Assembly: GCA_944327405.1 (NCBI GenBank)
Contig: CALVHK010000012.1
Location: 1-16,998 of the forward strand
Reading direction: 5' to 3'
Source: an uncultured Bacilli bacterium
GTDB lineage: Bacteria > Bacillota_I > Bacilli_A > RF39 > UBA660
Length of the DNA: 16,998 bases
The notes beneath the pieces are model-generated. The model made no database searches. It worked only from the letters and a program-made list of their open reading frames with translations, and was not told where the DNA came from. Every line of letters begins with the position of its first letter. The stretch's first letter is position 1. The translations under genes were made by a program, and so were the position numbers. Below are positions 1 to 6,821 of the stretch, one piece after another.

Positions 1-230
1 ACAAATATATTATTATTTTGATCAAAACACCACACTTTGATCTTTTCATCATCTAAATTACTTTCGTCTTTAAAAATTTCAACTTTTCTATCAAAAGTGC
101 CCATATTTTCTAGCACGTCTAAAAGCCGATTAAAAATTTTTTTATTGGCTAAGGAGTTTATTGTTTTATTAATATCGTTATCAACCGAATATAAATTTAC
201 TCTTTGATTTTTTTTCATGTTGCTTTGCAC
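1..230 (-). CDS. Unknown protein, N-terminal part (continues past left edge)
   Basis: An open frame runs to the window edge without a stop for 76 codons. I place the start at GTG 230-228: it lies three bases after the stop of the Ham1-like gene and six bases after GGAG, which is part of that gene's last codons (AAG GAG TAA). An in-frame ATG at 218-216 is possible but sits 18 bases from the GGAG. The visible part begins MQSNMKKNQRVN and is hydrophilic, rich in Asn, Lys and Asp, with no signal peptide or membrane segment and no motif I recognise. The tight spacing suggests translational coupling and makes it the last visible gene of the operon starting near 6707. No function can be assigned from this fragment. 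Confidence 0.65.
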   Translation of the reverse strand, partial: MQSNMKKNQRVNLYSVDNDINKTINSLANKKIFNRLLDVLENMGTFDRKVEIFKDESNLDDEKIKVWCFDQNNNIF

Positions 231-233
231 TTA

Positions 234-815
234 TTACTCCTTAATTTTATTTTTTTTGTACCATTCAGCAAAATCATATTTAGCAGTTCCCCAAAATTTA
301 GCTTCATAGTCTCTGTCTTTCTCCCTTAATTCGCTAAGTGTTTCTGTCTCTCCATCAGGAATGTAAAATTTGTCATGCCATCTTCCTAAATTTCCTCTAG
401 CTTCTTTGGATATAGTTCCTGTTCCTCCGCCAGAAAATATAACCGGTTCTTCACCTGGTTCACAGTAAGCAAAGCAATCCTCTAATCTAGCCTTCCTATT
501 TTCTTCATTTTTAAATAATTCTAGGAATTTATCTACTCCTATTTGCTTATCAAAATAAGCATTATAAGGGCCTGGTAAACCGCCCAATGCATCAATGTAA
601 AGTCCAGAATCTGACTTGATACATGGCCTTCCTAGTTTTTCACAAGCATATTTTACACTAAAAGCCACTACGTCTTTACAACTTTTAGCTTGAATTTCAA
701 GTATCTCAAAATCAGGACTTTTAATTTCAATATCAAAGCCATACATATCTTTAAAAATGTGTTGTGCTTCTTCAAATTTTCCCTTATTCCCAGTTAAGTA
801 TATAGGTTTTTCCAT
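234..815 (-). CDS. Ham1/RdgB-family nucleoside triphosphate pyrophosphatase-like protein
   Basis: This 193-residue protein has the ITPA/RdgB/Ham1 fold signatures. They are TGNKGK at residues 8-13 (phosphate binding), the acidic E-I-Q segment near 40, SDSGL at 68-72 with the catalytic-type Asp69, GLPGPYNAYF at 79-88 (closer to the eukaryotic/archaeal ITPA form than to bacterial RdgB), and a GGTGTI strand at 130-135. Known members hydrolyse non-canonical purine NTPs such as ITP and XTP to NMP plus pyrophosphate in the cytosol. The C-terminal base-recognition motif, normally SHR, is absent: that region reads RDYEAKFWGTAKY. Substrate preference may therefore differ. The start is supported by GGAGGG five bases upstream. 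It is the penultimate visible gene of the operon, 60 bases after the kinase/M23 gene. In this setting it may act on a pathway nucleotide rather than do housekeeping; that is inference. Confidence 0.85.
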   Translation of the reverse strand: MEKPIYLTGNKGKFEEAQHIFKDMYGFDIEIKSPDFEILEIQAKSCKDVVAFSVKYACEKLGRPCIKSDSGLYIDALGGLPGPYNAYFDKQIGVDKFLELFKNEENRKARLEDCFAYCEPGEEPVIFSGGGTGTISKEARGNLGRWHDKFYIPDGETETLSELREKDRDYEAKFWGTAKYDFAEWYKKNKIKE

Positions 816-875
816 TTTATCCCTCCATCACTATTATTTTATCATATTTTTTTTATCTTTTCTATAACATTTTTT

Positions 876-2051
876 CTATCTAATAAATTTGCGACTTCTC
901 GCGTATGGAATATTCTTGTCTGTTATTCCCCAAGGGTTATCTAAAAACTTTTCCCAAACTTCTGCATAAGGAGGCTCATCAAAATGCTCTGTTAGTAATG
1001 ATAAATCATAAGTTGGCAAAATATCCAAAGGATTAATTGTGTTTTCTTCTCCAGAATGTGAAGTATTAAATTTTCTCACTTCAAAATGCAAATGAGGTAT
1101 TCTAGATCCTCCGGAACAGCCACTTAATCCAACAATTTCTCCTTGGTGAATCAACTGCCCTTCGCGTACTAATACTTCTCGTAAATGAGCATATACTAGT
1201 CTTCTTCCATAATTATCAAGTATTTCTACTTTGTTTCCATATCTTTCATTCCAGTTCGCACTACCACTTACAATTTTTTCATCTAATCCTGCTGTTAAAA
1301 CTATACCACCAATAGAGGCTTTTATTGGGGTTAAAGTTCTTGATGTAATGTCAAATCCTGAATGAAATCTTGGCTTTCCAAGTATCATATGTATTGGTCT
1401 TAATCCATATTTATCATGATCTAGTACCATGTATTTAGGTTCTACTGGCCAAATATAAGATTCTTCATTTTTTCTTTCTAATTTTCTTTCTTGCATGAAA
1501 TATGATTCTATTGCTTTTTTTAGTAAATCTTGATCTGAACATATATTATAGTATTTAATTGAATTGATATTTTTCATAGCACAATTTCTGATTTCTCCTA
1601 ATCCAGACTTCAATTCTTCATCTAAATAGTTTTCGAAATCCTGATAAGAAATATTATTTTTTTCCCTTTTTAAAAAGTTCTCATATAATAACTCTCTATT
1701 TGCATCTACAAACAAAACATGATAATTATCTAAATTTAAATATTTTGCGGTGTATAAAATTCCTCTTAGTGATCTAAATCCTATCACTATAATATTATCA
1801 CAGTAAGATTCGGATAATATTTTTTTTATTTCTGTTGCTATTAGTAGAGAAGTTATATCTTCACCAAAATTATTTTCTAATGTTGCAACCCATTCACCTA
1901 TTGATGATCCAAAGCCACTTTCTTTGTATAATTGTCGCATGATTGGTCCGGTGTCAATCATATCGATATTTTCATAACTGTTGCATATCTCTTTTGAAGC
2001 ATATGTTTTTCCAACAGCATGCGGTCCTGTTAGAAATAAAATATTTTTCAT
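876..2051 (-). CDS. P-loop nucleotide-kinase-like / M23 metallopeptidase fusion protein
   Basis: This single 391-residue frame joins two unrelated domains. Residues 1 to about 185 form a P-loop kinase-like domain: Walker A GPHAVGKT at 9-16, an NMP-binding-like DTGP segment at 33-36, and a hydrophobic strand then GFRS at 91-94, as in dephospho-CoA kinase, UPF0200 and adenylate-kinase relatives. Residues about 205-345 form a peptidase M23 (LytM/lysostaphin-type) domain with all zinc and catalytic residues: HSGFD (His230, Asp234), YAH (His289) and HLHFE (His320, His322). There is no signal peptide or membrane anchor, so it should be cytosolic, which is odd for M23 enzymes that cut cell-wall peptides outside the membrane. 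GGGAGGT seven bases upstream sets the start. It lies 30 bases after the U32 gene in the operon. Domain calls are firm; substrates are unknown. Confidence 0.88.
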   Translation of the reverse strand: MKNILFLTGPHAVGKTYASKEICNSYENIDMIDTGPIMRQLYKESGFGSSIGEWVATLENNFGEDITSLLIATEIKKILSESYCDNIIVIGFRSLRGILYTAKYLNLDNYHVLFVDANRELLYENFLKREKNNISYQDFENYLDEELKSGLGEIRNCAMKNINSIKYYNICSDQDLLKKAIESYFMQERKLERKNEESYIWPVEPKYMVLDHDKYGLRPIHMILGKPRFHSGFDITSRTLTPIKASIGGIVLTAGLDEKIVSGSANWNERYGNKVEILDNYGRRLVYAHLREVLVREGQLIHQGEIVGLSGCSGGSRIPHLHFEVRKFNTSHSGEENTINPLDILPTYDLSLLTEHFDEPPYAEVWEKFLDNPWGITDKNIPYARSRKFIR

Positions 2052-2081
2052 TTTCTTTACCTCCCATTTTTAAGCCTTTTA

Positions 2082-3254
2082 TCATTTGTCTGATAAATCC
2101 ATCTTAGCATAATCGTATTTTTTATATAATTCTAATAAATAACTACAAACTTCCTCATTTTTAGTAATTGTTTTTTTGGCAATTAAATTACAATAACCAC
2201 ACGAATTGCAATTCCCAGTACATTTATTATCCACAAAAAATTTCAAAAATCCATCTAATTTTTTATTATCAATATAGATATGTCTCTCGCATTCTCTTTC
2301 TCTGCCTAGCCCTCTAACTCTTTTTATTTCATCATATATTTCTTTTTTAGTAACCACTTCTTTTCTTGTTAATTTTAAGTTTTCACTTTCCTTAACACCA
2401 TGTCCTTGAATTAAGTCTAGTAAATTACCATCATAACTCCTATTAGTGTAAGCCTTTACTCTTTTAACCAATTGCTCGGTTGGAAAATCACGTTCTGTAA
2501 TTTTAAAATGTTCTATGCCCAATTCTTCGTAATAGTGCAAATCCTCTGGTCTTACCCATGGTGATTTTATATATTCATCAATATGTTCTAGCTCTTTTTC
2601 TTGACAATAGAATAAACTCCAATCCTCATATGAAGAAGTATCATTATTAATACTTGAAGCATGTGCTAATCCATTGGTATGAGTATAAATCATTGGACAG
2701 TTTTTTAAGCAACTATTTGTAACAAGAATATCTATTTTTGCAGTATGCAAATTATCAACTATATATTTTAACGTTTTAAAGTCACGATTTATTTTTACAA
2801 AATCCACACATAGATAATCCGCTCCTAAATCCTCCCAATATTTTGCTTTAGTATAAGAATCAATACATGCAAACGTTGAAATTCGAACTTGAAAATCATC
2901 AGGAAAATATCTTTTGACAAATATTAATATATATGGATTCGTTACAGTTAAAGCATTTACTCCAACTTTTTTCAAGTAACTTAGAAATTCGTATAAGTTC
3001 TTTTGCCAGTCAAAATTTTGCTCGTTATTAGATAAACAACTTCCATTTAATAAATAATTAAATCTAATACCCGCTTTTCTAACTTTTCTTACATGATTTT
3101 CAAACTTTTCTTTATCAACATCCATTAAGGAATTGTCTGCTCGGCCACCGCCAATATAATCGTTTTTTAATTTTCCATAAACCTCATAAACCGGATAATC
3201 TGCTATTTGATCAATTAAATCATCATCAAAATTTGTTGCTAAAGATATTTTCAT
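2082..3254 (-). CDS. U32 peptidase-family protein with Cys-rich C-terminus
   Basis: This 390-residue protein resembles the U32 family (COG0826): an N-terminal TIM-barrel-like part with LLNGSCLSN at 68-76, a strand pattern ending RISTFA at 124-129, and VTNSCLKNCP at 178-187. The family is named as peptidases, but characterised members such as UbiU/UbiV and TrhP carry Fe-S clusters and take part in O2-independent or prephenate-dependent hydroxylation. Here Cys182, Cys186 and Cys217 plus a C-terminal CX3CX2CX2C motif (Cys345, 349, 352, 355) could bind one or two clusters. I start at ATG 3254, six bases after GAGGTG, because an upstream in-frame GTG (3263) overlaps that site. It lies 15 bases after the aminotransferase stop. 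A hydroxylase-like role in the operon's pathway is inference. Confidence 0.82.
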   Translation of the reverse strand: MKISLATNFDDDLIDQIADYPVYEVYGKLKNDYIGGGRADNSLMDVDKEKFENHVRKVRKAGIRFNYLLNGSCLSNNEQNFDWQKNLYEFLSYLKKVGVNALTVTNPYILIFVKRYFPDDFQVRISTFACIDSYTKAKYWEDLGADYLCVDFVKINRDFKTLKYIVDNLHTAKIDILVTNSCLKNCPMIYTHTNGLAHASSINNDTSSYEDWSLFYCQEKELEHIDEYIKSPWVRPEDLHYYEELGIEHFKITERDFPTEQLVKRVKAYTNRSYDGNLLDLIQGHGVKESENLKLTRKEVVTKKEIYDEIKRVRGLGRERECERHIYIDNKKLDGFLKFFVDNKCTGNCNSCGYCNLIAKKTITKNEEVCSYLLELYKKYDYAKMDLSDK

Positions 3255-3269
3255 TCTCTTCACCTCACA

Positions 3270-4334
3270 TTATTTATTAAAATCTTTAACTATATTTGAA
3301 ATTATACTCAAAAATTTTTTGTTAGTACTTGGATCTTGTATGGCAATTCTTATATGTGTTAAATTGCACTCATCTTTAATAGGTACTACTGATACTTGTC
3401 TATTTGTTAATTCTTTCATAAATTTATCATCAAATGTGGTTATTGTCATAATTGTATTTGAATTGCTTTTGATACACTTGATATTAATTTTCTCTAATTG
3501 ATTTATCATTTTTTCTCTTTCAGAAATAATCCTTTCAATATTTATGCGAATATTATCTTGCTCATGTTCTAACAAATGATTTGCAATTACACAAGATAAA
3601 CCTGAAAATTCATTTGTTGTAATATTTTCCAAATATGTTTGTTTAAAGTGCGGACTGCAAGCTATATAACCTATCCTAAAATTTGCTAATCCATAAGCCT
3701 TTGAAAACGATCTAACTATTATTAAATTATCAGGTAATTGTTTATAACTAAGTAAACTCTTCTTACCAGTAAATTCAATGCCAGATTCGTCTATTACTAT
3801 TGGTATCTTTATTTTTTTAGCAAGCGATATTATCTTGTCGTTATCTTCGTAAATTCCAGTAGGATTATTAGGGTTACATATGTATATCATTCTGGTTTTT
3901 TTATCTAGAGATTCCATTATTTTTTTAAAATCAATATTATAGTCAGCCATGTAAACACGTTTAGTCCAACTTCCTAATGATGTAACCGCAAATTCTACTT
4001 GATCAAAAGTGTAAAATGGTGTAACTAAATTTCCCTTTTTACGAAATAATATCTTCACTATGTTTTGTAAAGCTCCATTAGCTCCAGATGTTAAAAGTAA
4101 TTCTCTATCTGTTTGTTCATGAATCTTGATTGTATTTTCCAGTTTTTCTATACCAATCCGAGATGGGTACTTATCAAATTCGCTTGAATCAATTTTTAGT
4201 TTGTTATAACTTGATAAATATCTTCCAGATAAAGTCATATCAATTAATTTCGACTTTGTTTTAGAATAATCACATAGATAGTTTCTGTTAGAGTAAACAA
4301 ATTTTTTATTTTTGAATAAGGATGGTAAAAACAT
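3270..4334 (-). CDS. PLP-dependent class I/II aminotransferase (HisC/CobD-like)
   Basis: This is a 354-residue fold-type I aminotransferase. Diagnostic motifs are SGANGAL at 83-89 (phosphate/PLP ring side), NPNNPTG at 154-160, VIDES around 180-184 (Asp182 to the PLP nitrogen), and SFSKAYGLANFRIGY with the Schiff-base Lys at about 212 and phosphate-binding Arg at about 220. The family includes histidinol-phosphate aminotransferase and threonine-phosphate decarboxylase CobD; the sequence does not separate these. The usual DEAY is DESG here, so the active-site Tyr is missing. I start at ATG 4334, eleven bases after AGGAGG; the in-frame GTG at 4346 overlaps that site. The start lies inside the end of the GHMP/methyltransferase gene (29-base overlap), so translation is probably coupled. 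A phosphorylated amino-acid-like substrate made by the upstream GHMP enzyme is an attractive guess. Confidence 0.88.
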   Translation of the reverse strand: MFLPSLFKNKKFVYSNRNYLCDYSKTKSKLIDMTLSGRYLSSYNKLKIDSSEFDKYPSRIGIEKLENTIKIHEQTDRELLLTSGANGALQNIVKILFRKKGNLVTPFYTFDQVEFAVTSLGSWTKRVYMADYNIDFKKIMESLDKKTRMIYICNPNNPTGIYEDNDKIISLAKKIKIPIVIDESGIEFTGKKSLLSYKQLPDNLIIVRSFSKAYGLANFRIGYIACSPHFKQTYLENITTNEFSGLSCVIANHLLEHEQDNIRINIERIISEREKMINQLEKINIKCIKSNSNTIMTITTFDDKFMKELTNRQVSVVPIKDECNLTHIRIAIQDPSTNKKFLSIISNIVKDFNK

Positions 4335-6003
4335 TTCTTTTTCCACCTCCTACATCAGTAACATGCTCATCAACTATTTTTACTAATTTAAAGCCCATTT
4401 CAGTTACATAATCTAGAACTTGTTCCTTACTTAATAATATCATAGGCGGTCTATTATTTAAACACAAATAAGTATTATCATCTACTTGTTTTAAATCAGA
4501 TGTAATTATATCATTAGTAAATGTAGAAATAATAGCATATCCATCTTTTTTTAATATTCTAAAAATCTCTTTTAATGAGTTAATATATTCACTTTTGCTC
4601 GTAGAATTGTGTATTACTCCTATTGATATGGCTAAATCATAAGAATCATTTACTACCGGAATATGATCCATGGATGCTTCTATAAAATTTATATTGCTCG
4701 AGTGATCAAACATTTCCGGGTATTTATCGAGTGCTAATACAACAGCTCCTTTATTTTTCAAATATTTAGAATATCGTCCACCACCACAACCTATATCAAT
4801 GCATTTTCTATTTTCTATATCAATGGTATCAATTTGTTCTGTTATGTATGTAGACAAAGGTCTGCTTCTAAAATCTTGTCCTGTGGATTTTTCTTTCCAA
4901 AAAACCTTATTTTTTTGTGAATCAAGTACTCTGTATTTGGTATTACATACACAGCTTTCAATTATCTTAAGATTCAATTTTTCCATGACCTCTCGACATT
5001 TCTTTTTTTGCTCTTGATTTTTAACTAATACAAAGAATGCAGGCCCAACCGAAGAAAGTGCTAGAAAATCGCAATATTTATTCTCATACAAGCTTCTTAT
5101 ATTATCACTTATCGTCATTAGATTATCATAAACAAAAGCACAATTTTCATTACTACCCATATTAAATCTATAATCAAATACGACTTCTGCTAAACTTTTT
5201 ATACTGCCATTTACCATATCTGGTAAAGCTTTATGTAGTATATTATAAGCAATTTTTTCGGAATATTCTTCACCGGTTTTTTTGAATTTCCACAAATTTT
5301 TTTCTTCGAGTTCCATTAAGGTTTTAGCGTCTTTTTGAACAAAATCTTTAGGGTAACAAATCAAAACATCAGATTCATATTTAAGTTTTGCGATTGTAGT
5401 TGATCTTCCTGCAATAATAATTATTCCCTCATCAGTTAAACCATTAGTGGCTCCGCCTCCTATACATTGTACTACTTTTAAATGATCCTCATCATGATCA
5501 TCGATCTCCTCTCCATGATTAGATGCTAAATACTTTATCAAATCCTCATTAGGAATCGGACACCCATATAGCTCATTTATTGATGCGGATACAGAGGCAA
5601 TTGTAGAACTGCTAGAACCAAAGCCACAATGTTTAGGAATATCATTATCATCCACATCAATAGTTAAAGAAGGCGATACGCCAAGTGCTTTACACATTAA
5701 TAAATACGCATGCTTGACTAATACCTTTCTTTTAGTTGTAGTTGAAATATTCAACTGTCCACCATTTTCATTATCCACTTTAACTTTAACTCTTATAAAT
5801 TTTTCTAGGGATATAACAACTTCTCCCGGAGTAAAAATCATACTATCATTATAGCAAACAGCCAATGGATTTATTGCCATCGCATCTAATCGGCAAGGAT
5901 AATCAATCACTATTTGAGTTAATTTTAATGTTGGCAGTATTTCAGATCCCTTCTTAAATTCATTAAAAACATATCCAGCATCTATAATAGGAAATTTCTT
6001 CAT
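4306..6003 (-). CDS. GHMP-superfamily / SAM-dependent methyltransferase fusion protein
   Basis: This 565-residue protein has two parts. Residues 1 to about 360 are GHMP-superfamily: an N-terminal RLDAMAINP segment at 38-46, the glycine/serine ATP loop PKHCGFGSSSS at 123-133, and SSVGPAFFVL at 317-326 as motif 3. The RLD... start and SS-x-GP motif recall beta-ribofuranosylaminobenzene 5'-phosphate synthase, while the GSSSS loop is more kinase-like, as in PduX or other small-molecule kinases. Residues about 375-565 are a class I methyltransferase: CIDIGCGGGRY at 401-411, Asp426 for the SAM ribose, and DLAISIGVIHNS at 456-467. AGGAGG lies seven bases before the ATG. The gene follows an intrinsic terminator at 6022-6062, so its expression probably needs readthrough. 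Fusion implies consecutive steps or channelling; the substrate is unknown. Confidence 0.85.
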   Translation of the reverse strand: MKKFPIIDAGYVFNEFKKGSEILPTLKLTQIVIDYPCRLDAMAINPLAVCYNDSMIFTPGEVVISLEKFIRVKVKVDNENGGQLNISTTTKRKVLVKHAYLLMCKALGVSPSLTIDVDDNDIPKHCGFGSSSSTIASVSASINELYGCPIPNEDLIKYLASNHGEEIDDHDEDHLKVVQCIGGGATNGLTDEGIIIIAGRSTTIAKLKYESDVLICYPKDFVQKDAKTLMELEEKNLWKFKKTGEEYSEKIAYNILHKALPDMVNGSIKSLAEVVFDYRFNMGSNENCAFVYDNLMTISDNIRSLYENKYCDFLALSSVGPAFFVLVKNQEQKKKCREVMEKLNLKIIESCVCNTKYRVLDSQKNKVFWKEKSTGQDFRSRPLSTYITEQIDTIDIENRKCIDIGCGGGRYSKYLKNKGAVVLALDKYPEMFDHSSNINFIEASMDHIPVVNDSYDLAISIGVIHNSTSKSEYINSLKEIFRILKKDGYAIISTFTNDIITSDLKQVDDNTYLCLNNRPPMILLSKEQVLDYVTEMGFKLVKIVDEHVTDVGGGKRNVFTILIQK

Positions 6004-6021
6004 TTCTATACCTCCTCTAAA

Positions 6022-6062
6022 AAAAGAGTATCAAAAGCTAGATAACTTATAGATACTCTTTT
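6022..6062 (-). terminator. Intrinsic terminator / probable attenuator between the 26-codon ORF and the GHMP fusion gene
   Basis: On the minus strand an 11-bp perfect stem (AAAAGAGTATC pairing with GATACTCTTTT) with a 19-base loop ends in a run of seven Ts, then the AGAGGAGG ribosome binding site of the next gene. The stop codon of the 26-codon ORF (6063-6061) overlaps the 5' arm. A terminator inside a same-strand gene run implies partial readthrough or regulated antitermination. The T run and stem are seen directly; regulation is inferred. Confidence 0.8.
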
Positions 6063-6141
6063 ATTTTTTTGTCTTGAAAAGATTCATTATAATGTAATGA
6101 ATTAATACATTTAATTTAAAATCTAATAAACCCTTACTCAT
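6061..6141 (-). CDS. 26-codon ORF: leader, precursor or small membrane peptide
   Basis: ATG 6141-6139 is eight bases after AGGAG (6154-6150) and opens a 26-codon frame ending in TAA at 6063-6061. The peptide begins MSKGLLDFKLN, has a hydrophobic middle (VLIHYIIMNLF) and ends KTKK. It lies between the GreA-like gene (stop 6171) and a terminator whose stem begins at its stop codon. That layout fits a regulatory leader peptide for attenuation, a precursor peptide gene with a partial terminator before modification genes, or a small toxin-like membrane peptide. No run of one amino-acid codon stands out as a classic stalling signal; Leu and Ile together make up about a third of the residues. The good ribosome binding site argues for real translation, but the length limits confidence. 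Confidence 0.55.
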   Translation of the reverse strand: MSKGLLDFKLNVLIHYIIMNLFKTKK

Positions 6142-6163
6142 TTTCATCACTCCTATAATGAAT
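6082..6163 (-). promoter_or_regulatory. Alternative pairing elements in the leader RNA
   Basis: The minus-strand RNA carries AUUCAUUA twice, at 6163-6156 directly before the AGGAG of the 26-codon ORF and at 6102-6095 inside it. One complementary UAAUGAAU lies at 6089-6082. The latter can form an 8-bp hairpin with the inner copy (5-base loop) or pair with the outer copy beside the ribosome binding site. This is the kind of exclusive pairing seen in regulated leaders. The stems are mostly A-U, so stability is modest. Confidence 0.35.
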
Positions 6164-6170
6164 TAACAAA

Positions 6171-6707
6171 TTATTTTCTTATAATTTCATCACTTTTATC
6201 AAGTTCTTTATCTTTTCCAATAATTTGAACTTTGAAATTTCGTTCTCCAACTTTATAACTAGTTTCAGCTCCTACTGTTTTGCCATATACAGCTTTTCCC
6301 ATAGGGCTATTTATAGTTACTTCTGGAATTTCCTGATCTAAAGTAGCTCCCAATGTAGCCACCAATTTAAATTGCATAGGTTCTGCTTCTCCACTAGATA
6401 AAATTATATTCACACTAATAATATCTCCTATATCAATTTTAGCAATATCATCTTGGCTTTGCTCTATGATTACAATTTTAGACAATTGGTCATAATATTC
6501 TTGAAGTTGGCCTAATAACATTCTTTCTTGTCTATTAGCTTCATCAAAAGCAAAATTATCGTGCCATCCATCACCGACAGCACCCGAATAAGCCTCACCT
6601 TTTTCCAAATTGTTCTGTCTAATTTTTTCCTTAAGAACTTCTATATTCTTTAGAAGTTGTTCATACCCCGCTTGATCAACGTATATCTTTTTTTCTTTCT
6701 CTTGCAT
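6171..6707 (-). CDS. GreA/GreB-family transcript cleavage factor
   Basis: This 178-residue protein has the Gre layout: an N-terminal antiparallel coiled coil (about 10-85) and a C-terminal FKBP-like domain (about 90-170) with the typical INSPMGKAVYGKTVG segment near 130-144. Gre factors enter the RNA polymerase secondary channel and stimulate cleavage of backtracked RNA through acidic residues at the coiled-coil tip. The tip here reads GDGWHDNFAFDEA (from residue 45), against GDLSENAEY in canonical GreA. Asp46 and Asp50 keep the acidic pair, but with an extra residue between them. It is longer than the usual 157-160 residues. GGGAGA seven bases upstream and a strong promoter support the start. 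It is the first gene of the operon, so it is probably a paralogue beside a housekeeping greA elsewhere; that is inference. Confidence 0.85.
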   Translation of the reverse strand: MQEKEKKIYVDQAGYEQLLKNIEVLKEKIRQNNLEKGEAYSGAVGDGWHDNFAFDEANRQERMLLGQLQEYYDQLSKIVIIEQSQDDIAKIDIGDIISVNIILSSGEAEPMQFKLVATLGATLDQEIPEVTINSPMGKAVYGKTVGAETSYKVGERNFKVQIIGKDKELDKSDEIIRK

Positions 6708-6732
6708 AAAAAAATCTCCCTAATTGGGATAT

Positions 6733-6761
6733 ATACTAACATAAATCAAAGACTATGTCAA
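6733..6761 (-). promoter_or_regulatory. Sigma-A-type promoter of the gre-led operon
   Basis: Perfect -35 TTGACA (6761-6756), a 17-base spacer and -10 TAGTAT (6738-6733) preceded by an extended TG. Transcription should begin near 6726, just before the GGGAGA ribosome binding site. An AT-only tract directly upstream may act as an UP element. It is the only clear promoter for the minus-strand genes from 6707 down to the left edge. Confidence 0.8.
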
Positions 6762-6766
6762 TGTAT

Positions 6767-6795
6767 ATTTTTTAAAAAATTATTTTTTAAAAAAT
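6767..6795. repeat. Tandem AT-only 14-bp palindromes
   Basis: Two identical copies of the palindrome ATTTTTTAAAAAAT (6767-6780 and 6782-6795), separated by one base, lie between the response-regulator stop and the operon -35. They could be an UP element for the downstream promoter, a repressor site, or a weak hairpin ending the response-regulator transcript. The sequence does not decide. Confidence 0.5.
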
Positions 6796-6821
6796 ATCAG
6801 AAGAAAATAGTACAAAAACGA

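Noticed and set aside
816..875. Promoter before the Ham1-like gene (TATGATAAAAT)
   Set aside because: A -10-like sequence exists but no recognisable -35 at a proper distance; AT-rich spacers yield such matches by chance.
876..2051. Kinase-M23 join as an artefact of two adjacent genes
   Set aside because: The frame is continuous, with no stop, frameshift or internal ribosome binding site at the linker, and one good start at 2051. It remains an item to verify.
2187..2220. C-terminal CX3CX2C in the U32 protein as a radical SAM motif
   Set aside because: Radical SAM cysteines lie near the N-terminus of the barrel; here they are at the end of a U32-type protein with a fourth close cysteine, so a separate Fe-S site fits better.
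3319..5017. Plus-strand open frames opposite the aminotransferase and GHMP fusion genes
   Set aside because: They lack ribosome binding sites and recognisable motifs and lie antisense to well-supported genes; they are by-products of AT-rich coding sequence.
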